Shown piece by piece: positions 1-5,817 of a stretch of DNA of 8,497 nucleotides (its first letter is position 1; each line of letters opens with the position of its first letter). The stretch is from Ruminococcaceae bacterium UBA6857. GTDB taxonomy: Bacteria > Bacillota > Clostridia > Oscillospirales > Acutalibacteraceae. Made by a program: the position numbers and the translations under genes. The notes under the pieces are model-generated. The model was not told where the DNA came from. It did not search any database and saw only the letters and a list, made by a program, of their open reading frames with translations. The DNA lies in assembly GCA_002451715.1 (NCBI GenBank), contig DKDD01000224.1:1-8497 (forward strand). Direction: 5' to 3'.

Positions 1-382
1 AACACTCATCAACGCTCTTTGTCCTTCACTTTCGCTTGATACAGGCGAAATTAGCAGCAAGCTTAAAAGAGGTCGCCACACGACCCGGCAGGCGGAAATT
101 TTTCATGTAGGCGGCGGTTTGATTATTGACACGGCAGGTTTTTCCTCAATCGACCTTGTTTCAACCGATCCGATTTTAAAAGACGAACTGGTTAATTATT
201 TTCCGGAGTTTTCAAAATATCTCGGCGAATGTCGTTTCACTTCGTGCTCCCACACTTGCGAAAAAGGCTGCAAAATTTGCGAAATGACCGAAAAAGGGGT
301 TATCAGCAAAAGCCGCCACGATAATTATGTATTTTTATATAATGAAGCAAAAAATATAAAAGAATGGGCGCTTTCACAATAA
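1..382 (+). CDS. rsgA: Ribosome small-subunit-dependent GTPase A (RsgA), C-terminal part, cut by the window edge
   Basis: RsgA is a circularly permuted GTPase that acts late in maturation of the 30S ribosomal subunit. The reading frame is open from base 2, so the gene begins before the window and its OB-fold and most of the G domain are missing. The first residues (TLINAL) are what directly follows the GKS of the P-loop. Next come the GRHTT segment (switch I/G2) and the G3 motif DTAGF (bases 128-142). The C-terminal zinc-binding signature C-x4-C-x-H-x5-C has its ligands encoded at 230, 245, 251 and 269, the hallmark of the RsgA/YjeQ/YloQ family. An internal TTG at 119 is only a fragment start, not the real one. 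In Bacillus rsgA lies shortly before spoVM, as here. The spoVM-cassette promoter overlaps its last codons. Confidence 0.95.
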   Translation, partial: TLINALCPSLSLDTGEISSKLKRGRHTTRQAEIFHVGGGLIIDTAGFSSIDLVSTDPILKDELVNYFPEFSKYLGECRFTSCSHTCEKGCKICEMTEKGVISKSRHDNYVFLYNEAKNIKEWALSQ

Positions 383-401
383 AAACGATTCTTCGTATAA
401 T
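373..401 (+). promoter_or_regulatory. Sigma-A-type promoter for the small-ORF/spoVM cassette
   Basis: The -35 box TTCACA (373-378, one mismatch to TTGACA) and a perfect -10 box TATAAT (396-401) are separated by exactly 17 bases. The -35 box lies inside the last codons of rsgA, and transcription would start near 408. The downstream genes are the 49-aa membrane protein and spoVM. Bacillus spoVM is made in the mother cell under SigE; no convincing SigE box was found here, so a vegetative-type promoter is notable. The boxes are seen directly; the function is inferred. Confidence 0.6.
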
Positions 402-453
402 ATTATTGAGCTTGAGCAAATCGCCGGGCAAATAATATTTCGGGGATGATTAT

Positions 454-603
454 ATGCATAATCAAAGAAACAGCTGTAAGGGTTTGGTCTTTGCAGCTTT
501 CGGCGCCGGTCTTTTGCTTGCGCTTTGTTTTCCGACAAAGATTATGCTTTTTATCCTTGCAATAATGCTTGTCATTCTCGGCGTTATATCATGTTCAAGG
601 TGA
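454..603 (+). CDS. Small two-helix membrane protein of unknown function (49 aa)
   Basis: The product is not recognised. ATG at 454 opens a 49-codon frame ending in TGA at 601-603. A GGGGA ribosome binding site (442-446) lies 7 bases before the ATG. The predicted protein has a polar N-terminus (MHNQRNSCK), a hydrophobic stretch at about residues 10-26, a short turn with FPTK (26-29), a second hydrophobic stretch at about 30-46, and a C-terminal SCSR. This suggests a helical hairpin in the membrane with short polar ends. It sits 24 bases before spoVM and downstream of a good promoter, so the two are probably co-transcribed. Its length, ribosome binding site and coherent hydrophobic pattern argue against chance. 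A sporulation role is only guilt by association. In Bacillus the equivalent interval holds rpe and thiN, which are absent here. Confidence 0.7.
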   Translation: MHNQRNSCKGLVFAAFGAGLLLALCFPTKIMLFILAIMLVILGVISCSR

Positions 604-627
604 TTCAATAATGTGGGAGGTTTTTTC

Positions 628-714
628 ATGAAAGTTGTTGTAATCAAAAGCCCGAAAGCGCTGCGCGGCATTTTAAAACTCATTTTCAAAATCAAAGACA
701 CCGAAGTTTCCTGA
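628..714 (+). CDS. spoVM: Stage V sporulation protein M (SpoVM), 28-aa amphipathic peptide
   Basis: SpoVM is a tiny amphipathic helix that inserts into the outer forespore membrane, prefers its convex curvature and anchors SpoIVA, so that the spore coat and cortex assemble there. The ATG at 628 is preceded by a strong GGGAGG site (615-620) with 7-base spacing, and the 28-codon frame ends in TGA at 712-714. The product matches the Bacillus peptide (26 aa, recalled from memory) at MK-x3-IK-x-PK-x-L-x-GI, including the functionally important proline 9, followed by a basic, hydrophobic helix and a charged tail. The position downstream of rsgA agrees with the Bacillus order rsgA-rpe-thiN-spoVM. 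The gene is too short for most gene callers. Its terminator begins inside the stop codon. The sequence match is short, but position, start signals and pattern agree. Confidence 0.86.
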   Translation: MKVVVIKSPKALRGILKLIFKIKDTEVS

Positions 715-742
715 GGCTCTTTTGAGCCTCTTGATTTTTTTT
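713..742 (+). terminator. Intrinsic terminator of the spoVM cassette
   Basis: A perfect 7-bp stem GAGGCTC (713-719) / GAGCCTC (724-730) with a TTTT loop is followed by TTGA and then a run of eight T (735-742). The stem begins within the spoVM stop codon (TGA 712-714). It separates the small-gene cassette from the topoisomerase operon. Confidence 0.88.
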
Positions 743-800
743 GAAAAATGTGTAAAATAAATCTGTTGTACTATATGTAGTTATATAAATTAAGAATTTT

Positions 801-822
801 GGCGGATTTTGTGCTTTCCGCC
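801..822 (+). other. Hairpin in the leader of the topoisomerase operon
   Basis: GGCGGA (801-806) and TCCGCC (817-822) form a perfect 6-bp GC-rich stem with a 10-base loop. It ends 8 bases before the AGGGA ribosome binding site (831-835) of the topoisomerase B gene. No T-run follows, so it is not an intrinsic terminator. It could influence translation or mRNA stability, but chance cannot be excluded. Confidence 0.35.
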
Positions 823-846
823 CGAACGAAAGGGATTGAATAAATA

Positions 847-2832
847 ATGGCAAAAAAAGGCGGCTACAGCGACCAGGACATTGAAGTCCTTGAGGGTGCC
901 GACAAGGTTCGAAAGCGCCCTGCCGTAATTTTCGGTTCAAACGGAATCGAAGGCTGCGAACATTCAATGTTTGAAATTCTTTCAAACTCGATTGACGAAG
1001 CAAGAGAGGGCTACGGCAATAAAATTATCGTTACGCGTTTTCTTGACGGTTCGGTTGAGGTTCAGGATTTCGGACGCGGAATCCCCGTCGGATTTAACGA
1101 AAAATACGGAAAGTTCAACTGGGAGCTTGTTTTTTGTGAAATGTACGCAGGCGGAAAATATAAAACCAACTCCGGCGGAAGCTATGAGTATTCACTCGGT
1201 CTCAACGGTCTTGGTCTTTGTGCAACACAGTATGCAAGTGAATACATGGACGCCGAAATTAAACGTGACGGACAAAAGTATACTCTTCATTTTGAAAAGG
1301 GCGAAAACGTCGGCGGACTTTCAAGCGAACCTTATACCGTACGTGTCACCGGAAGCCGCATAAAATGGAAGCCCGATCTTGAAGTTTTTACCGATATTGA
1401 TATACCGCTTGAATATTATCAGGAGGTAATAAGACGACAGGCAATTGTCAACAGCCGCGTTCATTTCGAACTCAAGAATCAAATCAAAGGCGGCTTTGAA
1501 ACTTTTGAATATTACTATGAAAACGGAATTGCCGATTACGTCAAAGAATTTGTCGGTGGCGACGCGATTTCATCCGTTCAATTTTGGTCTGCCGACAGAG
1601 CCGGACGTGACAGGGCTGATCTCCCCGAATACAAAGTCAAACTTAATGTTGCATTGACATTCTGCAACAAACGCCAAATGATTGAATATTATCACAATTC
1701 AAGCTGGCTCGAATTCGGCGGCTCACCGGAAAAAGCGGTTACAAGTGCGTTTGTTTCTCAAATTGATGCTTATCTCAAGCAAAACGGAAAATACAGCAAA
1801 TCGGACCCGAAAATCAAATTCCAGGATATAGCCGACTGCCTTGTTCTTGTCTCGTCTTCGTTTTCAACCGAAACATCATATCTTAACCAGACAAAGAAAG
1901 CGATTACCAACAAGTATATTCAAGAAGCAATGACGGAATTTTTGCGCCATCAGCTTGAAGTTTACTTCCTCGAAAACAAGATGGAGGCGGAAAAAATCTG
2001 TGATCAGATTCTTGTCAACATGCGAAGCCGTGTTAAAGCCGAAGCAACAAGAGTCAGTATCAAAAAGACGCTTTCCGCTTCAAACGATCTCACTAACCGC
2101 GTTCAAAAATTTGTTGACTGCCGAAGCAGAGATGTAAATGTTCGCGAACTGTTTATCGTGGAGGGTGATTCGGCTCTCGGCGCATGTAAACAGGCAAGGG
2201 ATTCGGAATTTCAGGCGCTTATTCCAGTAAGAGGTAAAATCCTTAACTGTCTCAAATCCGAGTACGACAAAATTTTTAAAAGCGAGATTATTGTTGACCT
2301 TATCCGTGTTCTCGGTTGCGGTGTTGAAGTAAAAACAAAGCATATTCCCGATAAAAACATGGTCACTTTCAATATGGACAACCTTCGCTGGAGCAAAATC
2401 ATAATATGCACCGATGCCGACGTTGACGGATATCAAATCAGAACGCTTATTCTCACCATGCTTTACAGGCTTGCTCCATCGCTTATCAGCGCAGGAAAAG
2501 TGTTCATTGCCGAATCACCGCTATATGAAATCACAAGCGGCGACCAGACGTGGTTTGCATACACCGAAAAAGAAAAGACAGACGCTATTGCGGAAATCGG
2601 CAACAAAAAGTATACCATTCAGCGTTCAAAAGGTCTTGGTGAAAATGATGCGGAAATGATGAACCTTACAACTATGAACCCCGCAACGCGCAGACTTATT
2701 AAAATTGAACCGTCCGAAGCCGAAGCAACGGCAGAAAAATTCGACCTTCTTCTTGGTGATAACCTCGCCGGAAGAAAGGATTACATCGCGAATTTCGGTC
2801 ATCTATATATTGATATGACCGACGTAAGCTGA
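847..2832 (+). CDS. parE: Type IIA DNA topoisomerase subunit B, divergent ParE/GyrB type (661 aa)
   Basis: This is the ATPase subunit of a type IIA topoisomerase, which binds ATP to drive strand passage and supplies the Toprim metal site for DNA cleavage. Length is normal for ParE/GyrB. The GHKL ATPase has VRKRP (21-25), E43 and N47 in the FEILSNSIDEA segment, D74 in QDFGRGIPV, and a glycine loop at LGLNGLGL (117-124). The transducer ATP-contact QTK is at 348-350. Toprim has EGDS (439-442) and DADVD (523-527); KGLGE (595-599) lies near the C-terminus. Departures from the usual consensus include RKRPAVIFG instead of RKRPGMYIG, EGDSALG instead of EGDSAGG, DGYQIRT instead of DGAHIRT, and no GGTHE motif in the transducer. 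The start is preceded by AGGGA 11 bases upstream, a somewhat long spacing. The subunit A gene follows after 14 bases. ParE versus GyrB cannot be settled by eye; ParE is favoured because it is directly paired with a subunit A lacking a GyrA-box. Confidence 0.9.
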   Translation: MAKKGGYSDQDIEVLEGADKVRKRPAVIFGSNGIEGCEHSMFEILSNSIDEAREGYGNKIIVTRFLDGSVEVQDFGRGIPVGFNEKYGKFNWELVFCEMYAGGKYKTNSGGSYEYSLGLNGLGLCATQYASEYMDAEIKRDGQKYTLHFEKGENVGGLSSEPYTVRVTGSRIKWKPDLEVFTDIDIPLEYYQEVIRRQAIVNSRVHFELKNQIKGGFETFEYYYENGIADYVKEFVGGDAISSVQFWSADRAGRDRADLPEYKVKLNVALTFCNKRQMIEYYHNSSWLEFGGSPEKAVTSAFVSQIDAYLKQNGKYSKSDPKIKFQDIADCLVLVSSSFSTETSYLNQTKKAITNKYIQEAMTEFLRHQLEVYFLENKMEAEKICDQILVNMRSRVKAEATRVSIKKTLSASNDLTNRVQKFVDCRSRDVNVRELFIVEGDSALGACKQARDSEFQALIPVRGKILNCLKSEYDKIFKSEIIVDLIRVLGCGVEVKTKHIPDKNMVTFNMDNLRWSKIIICTDADVDGYQIRTLILTMLYRLAPSLISAGKVFIAESPLYEITSGDQTWFAYTEKEKTDAIAEIGNKKYTIQRSKGLGENDAEMMNLTTMNPATRRLIKIEPSEAEATAEKFDLLLGDNLAGRKDYIANFGHLYIDMTDVS

Positions 2833-2846
2833 TTTGAGGTAAACCA

Positions 2847-5114
2847 ATGGCTAAAAAGAAAAAAACGACTAAAAAAACAAGCGATATAAATGAACTTCTT
2901 GAACATGCTCACATTTCATCGGCAGGCGATATTGTTGACCAGCCGATTGTTGACGCGCTTGAAATTAACTATATGCCGTACGCGATGAGTGTTATCCTTT
3001 CGCGTGCGATTCCGGAAATCGACGGACTCAAACCGTCTCACAGGAAGCTTCTTTACACAATGTATAAGATGAATCTTCTCGGCTCGACGAGAACGAAGTC
3101 TGCAAACATTGTCGGTCAGACCATGCGTCTTAATCCGCACGGCGACGCTTCGATTTATGAGACGATGGTTCGTCTTGCACGCGGAAACGAAACGCTTTTG
3201 TGTCCGCTTGTTGATTCAAAAGGTAACTTCGGCAAGGCATATTCGCGCGACATGCACTACGCCGCGGCAAGATACACTGAAGCAAAACTTGAGCCGATCT
3301 GCAACGAACTTTTCCGCGATATCGACAAAAACACGGTTGACTTCGTCGATAACTATGACAGCACAACGAAAGAACCGGTTTTACTGCCGGTAACTTTTCC
3401 GTCTATTCTTGCAAATGTCAGTCTCGGTATCGCTGTAGGTATGGCAAGCTCGATTTGCTCGTTCAATCTCAAAGAGCTTTGCGAAACAACAATTGAGCTT
3501 ATTAAAAACCAGGAGCATAACATCAGCGATACGCTTATTGCCCCGGATTTTGTCGGCGGCGGAACAATTATCTATGATAAAAAGGCTATTGAAGACGTCT
3601 ACAACACTGGTCGCGGCTCAATCAAAGTCAGAGCAAAGTATAAATACGACAAGGATTACAACTGCATTGATATTTATCAGATCCCGCCGACAACAACAGC
3701 CGAAGCGATTATTGATAAAATTATCGAACGTATTAAATCCGGAACGTTTAAAGAAATCAGCGATATCCGCGATGAAACCGACAGACAGGGTCTTAAAATC
3801 ACAATTGACCTCAAAAGGGGAGTCGATGCCGATAAGCTTATGCAAAAGCTTTATAAATCGACTCCGCTTGAAGATTCTTTTTCCTGCAACTTCAATGTTT
3901 TGATCAACGGCTACCCAAGAGTACTTTCGGTCAGAGATATCCTCATCGAATGGATAAGATTCAGAGGAAAATGTGTTTTCAGACGTATCAGTTTTGATCT
4001 TGAAAAGGCAAAGGACAAGTTGCATCTTCTCAAAGGTCTTGAAAAAATACTCCTTGATATCGACAAAGCGATCGCGGTAATTCGAAACACCGAAGAAGAA
4101 AGCGAAGTTGTTCCGAATTTGATGGTTGAATTCGGCATTGATAAAACACAGGCAGAATATGTAGCCGAAATCAAACTCAGCCACCTTAACCGCGAATACA
4201 TCATGAAACGCCTCAAAGATATTGATAACCTCAATTCTTCGATTGCAGACATGGAGGACACGCTTTCAAGCAAGGCTAAAATAAGAAAGGTCATCATTAA
4301 AGAGCTTGAAGAAGTAATCAAAAAGTATGCAATTGAAAGACGCACCGACATTCTCTACGCTTCCGAAATTGAAGAAACCGAACAGGAAGAAGAAGTTCCC
4401 GATTATCCGGTAAACGTCTTCTTTACTCGTGACGGATACTTCAAAAAGATTACGCCGCAGTCGCTTCGAATGAGCGGCGAACAAAAGCTCAAAGAAGGCG
4501 ACGAAATCATTCTTCAAACAGAAACAAGCAATGCAAAGGAAGTTTTGTTCTTCACTGACAGGCATCAGGTCTATAAAGCTAAAATGGCAGATTTCGGCGA
4601 CACAAAAGCAAGCGTGCTCGGCGACTACGTTCCGTCCAAACTTTCAATGGAAGAGGGCGAAAACGCAATTTTTGCCGCCGTTCTCAACAACGGATACGAA
4701 GGTTATATGCTCTTCTTCTTTGAAAACGGAAAAGCTGCAAAAGTCAACCTTTCTTCCTACGCAACAAAGGCAAACCGCAAAAAGCTTATCAAAGCATACA
4801 GCGACAAATCTCCGCTTGTTCAAATTCTTAAACTTGACGAAGACAAAGACCTTGTTATTGAAACAACTGCCGGAAGATATCTTTTGTTCAACACTGCACT
4901 CATCTCGCCAAAAGCGATGAAAGACACGCAGGGTGTCGGATGCATGACGCTCAAAAAAAGCAACAGAATTTCACTTGTACGCGATTATAAAGAGGGTGAG
5001 TTTGTTAAGGCTTACCGTTATAAATCCAAAAATCTGCCTTCAACCGGCGCACTTCTCAGCACCGAGGATGCCGCGCTCAAGAATAACATTCAGTTTGAAG
5101 GTTTCGGGGAATAA
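2847..5114 (+). CDS. parC: Type IIA DNA topoisomerase subunit A, divergent ParC/GyrA type (755 aa)
   Basis: This is the DNA-cleaving subunit that forms the tyrosyl-DNA link and pairs with the preceding gene product. It starts at an ATG 7 bases after GAGG (2836-2839). A lysine-rich tail (2-10) precedes the winged-helix domain with SYM-like NYMPYAMSVILSRAIP (41-56) and DGLKPSHRKLLY (59-70). The active-site tyrosine is Y143 with R142 (AAARYTEAKLEP). The segment equivalent to the quinolone-resistance region reads NPHGDASIYETMVRL, with A101 and E105 at the E. coli GyrA Ser83 and Asp87 positions. The tower has TGRGSIKVRAK (254-264) and ISDIRDETDR (304-313). A coiled-coil-rich segment (about 380-500) ends in ERRTDI (497-502), followed by an acidic linker (508-517) and a beta-rich C-terminal domain (about 520-755). 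No QRRGGKG-like GyrA-box is present, which argues for a topoisomerase IV-like (decatenating/relaxing) rather than a supercoiling enzyme. Confidence 0.9.
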   Translation: MAKKKKTTKKTSDINELLEHAHISSAGDIVDQPIVDALEINYMPYAMSVILSRAIPEIDGLKPSHRKLLYTMYKMNLLGSTRTKSANIVGQTMRLNPHGDASIYETMVRLARGNETLLCPLVDSKGNFGKAYSRDMHYAAARYTEAKLEPICNELFRDIDKNTVDFVDNYDSTTKEPVLLPVTFPSILANVSLGIAVGMASSICSFNLKELCETTIELIKNQEHNISDTLIAPDFVGGGTIIYDKKAIEDVYNTGRGSIKVRAKYKYDKDYNCIDIYQIPPTTTAEAIIDKIIERIKSGTFKEISDIRDETDRQGLKITIDLKRGVDADKLMQKLYKSTPLEDSFSCNFNVLINGYPRVLSVRDILIEWIRFRGKCVFRRISFDLEKAKDKLHLLKGLEKILLDIDKAIAVIRNTEEESEVVPNLMVEFGIDKTQAEYVAEIKLSHLNREYIMKRLKDIDNLNSSIADMEDTLSSKAKIRKVIIKELEEVIKKYAIERRTDILYASEIEETEQEEEVPDYPVNVFFTRDGYFKKITPQSLRMSGEQKLKEGDEIILQTETSNAKEVLFFTDRHQVYKAKMADFGDTKASVLGDYVPSKLSMEEGENAIFAAVLNNGYEGYMLFFFENGKAAKVNLSSYATKANRKKLIKAYSDKSPLVQILKLDEDKDLVIETTAGRYLLFNTALISPKAMKDTQGVGCMTLKKSNRISLVRDYKEGEFVKAYRYKSKNLPSTGALLSTEDAALKNNIQFEGFGE

Positions 5115-5153
5115 AAAAGTAATGCAGGCTGTGCGTTTTCCGCAGCCTGCATT
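5113..5153 (-). terminator. Shared hairpin terminator between the topoisomerase operon and rnhA
   Basis: A perfect 11-bp stem AATGCAGGCTG (5121-5131) / CAGCCTGCATT (5143-5153) extends inward by a further GCG/CGC after a one-base bulge. Read on the minus strand it lies 4 bases after the rnhA stop and is followed by AC and a T-run (A-run 5113-5118 on the plus strand), a classic intrinsic terminator. On the plus strand it lies 6 bases after the parC stop, but the following bases (ggtgttattg) make only a poor T-tract, so termination in that direction is probably weaker. Confidence 0.82.
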
Positions 5154-5157
5154 GGTG

Positions 5158-5595
5158 TTATTGAAATTTTTTGCTTTCGTTTACGGCAAGTTGATCACAA
5201 CGTTCGTTTTCCGGATGCCCGGCGTGACCTTTAATCCATTTGATTGTAACATCATGCTTATCAATCAGCAAAAGAAGCTCGTCCCACAACTCCGGATTGA
5301 GCGCAGGTTTTTTATCTTTTTTGCGCCAATTATTAGCTTTCCAGCCTTTTGCCCAACCTAAATTTATCCCATCTGAGACATATTTTGAATCGGTTATAAC
5401 AGTAACTTTGCATTTTTCTTTGAGCGCTTTTAATCCCTCAATAACGGCGGAAAGTTCCATACGGTTGTTTGTTGTCTTCTTTTCGCCACCGGAAAGTTCT
5501 TTTCTTTTGCCTTTGTAATCAAGAATCGTTCCCCAACCGCCCGGTCCGGGATTTCCGGAACACGCGCCGTCGGTATAAATTGTTACTTCTTTCAT
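5158..5595 (-). CDS. rnhA: Ribonuclease HI (145 aa)
   Basis: RNase HI cuts the RNA strand of RNA-DNA hybrids, removing R-loops and helping process primer RNA. Counting from the ATG at 5595, the four catalytic carboxylates are D9 (IYTDGACSGNPGPGGW), E47 (NNRMEL), D69 (ITDSKYV) and D134 (ENERCDQLA), with catalytic H124 in IKGHAGHPENE. The basic protrusion (GWAKGWKANNWRKKDKKP, about 80-97) of the E. coli-type enzyme is present. No extra hybrid-binding domain is present, and length is close to the E. coli enzyme. The frame opens two codons earlier at a TTG (5601), but GAGG (plus 5602-5605) lies 6 bases from the ATG and directly abuts that TTG, so the ATG is chosen. The gene converges on the topoisomerase operon and diverges from rnj. 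Confidence 0.95.
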   Translation of the reverse strand: MKEVTIYTDGACSGNPGPGGWGTILDYKGKRKELSGGEKKTTNNRMELSAVIEGLKALKEKCKVTVITDSKYVSDGINLGWAKGWKANNWRKKDKKPALNPELWDELLLLIDKHDVTIKWIKGHAGHPENERCDQLAVNESKKFQ

Positions 5596-5626
5596 TACCA
5601 ACCTCGCATAATTTATTGATTTGACA

Positions 5627-5655
5627 ATGATATCATATTACAAAGCTTTATTCAA
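5627..5655 (-). promoter_or_regulatory. Promoter of rnhA
   Basis: On the minus strand TTGAAT (plus 5650-5655) and TATCAT (plus 5627-5632) are separated by exactly 17 bases. The -10 box is part of a perfect palindrome ATGATATCAT (5627-5636). Transcription would begin near 5620, giving a leader of about 25 bases that includes the GAGG site. Confidence 0.6.
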
Positions 5656-5723
5656 TAGCTGTCTATCTTAAATTTTATCTGTCAATAATTAATTAAACAT
5701 TGTGTTAATATCCGTCTCTTTCC

Positions 5724-5752
5724 TTGACACCGATGTAAAAAAATAGTAAAAT
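5724..5752 (+). promoter_or_regulatory. Sigma-A promoter of the rnj-gdpP operon
   Basis: A perfect -35 box TTGACA (5724-5729), a 17-base AT-rich spacer and a -10 box TAAAAT (5747-5752, one mismatch) point to a strong vegetative promoter. Transcription would begin near 5759 and leave an AT-rich leader of about 58 bases before rnj. The rest of the 222-base divergent interval (5596-5817) is AT-rich, with no further gene or stable hairpin seen. Confidence 0.8.
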
Positions 5753-5817
5753 ATTCAGTAATTATTAACATGCCTTAATTTGCGGATTTTTACATAATTA
5801 AATTTATAAAGGAGTGT

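Noticed and set aside
399..439. 9-bp inverted repeat AATATTATT / AATAATATT before the 49-aa gene
   Set aside because: It is pure A/T with a 23-base loop, so it is thermodynamically weak and likely chance in AT-rich DNA.
462..701. 79-aa minus-strand ORF opposite the two small genes
   Set aside because: It is antisense to two ORFs that have good ribosome binding sites and coherent products, has no recognisable motif, and is best explained as a shadow.
751..779. Possible promoter TGTAAA-N17-TATGTA upstream of the topoisomerase operon
   Set aside because: Both boxes match consensus poorly and other AT-rich pairings are as good; a promoter is expected in 743-830 but cannot be placed.
692..1003. 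103-aa minus-strand ORF across the spoVM terminator and the topoisomerase B start
   Set aside because: It overlaps the terminator, the leader and the conserved ATPase N-terminus; the translation has no family resemblance.
3618..4184. 188-aa minus-strand ORF inside the topoisomerase A gene
   Set aside because: It lies entirely opposite the tower and coiled-coil region of a clear gene, and its sequence is Phe/Asp-rich and unlike any known family.
5596..5601. TTG start for rnhA two codons upstream of the ATG
   Set aside because: The GAGG site would directly abut the TTG, whereas it is 6 bases from the ATG at 5595.
5657..5685. Second rnhA promoter with a perfect minus-strand TTGACA (5680-5685)
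   Set aside because: No acceptable -10 box lies 16-18 bases away; the TTGAAT/TATCAT pair nearer the gene fits better.
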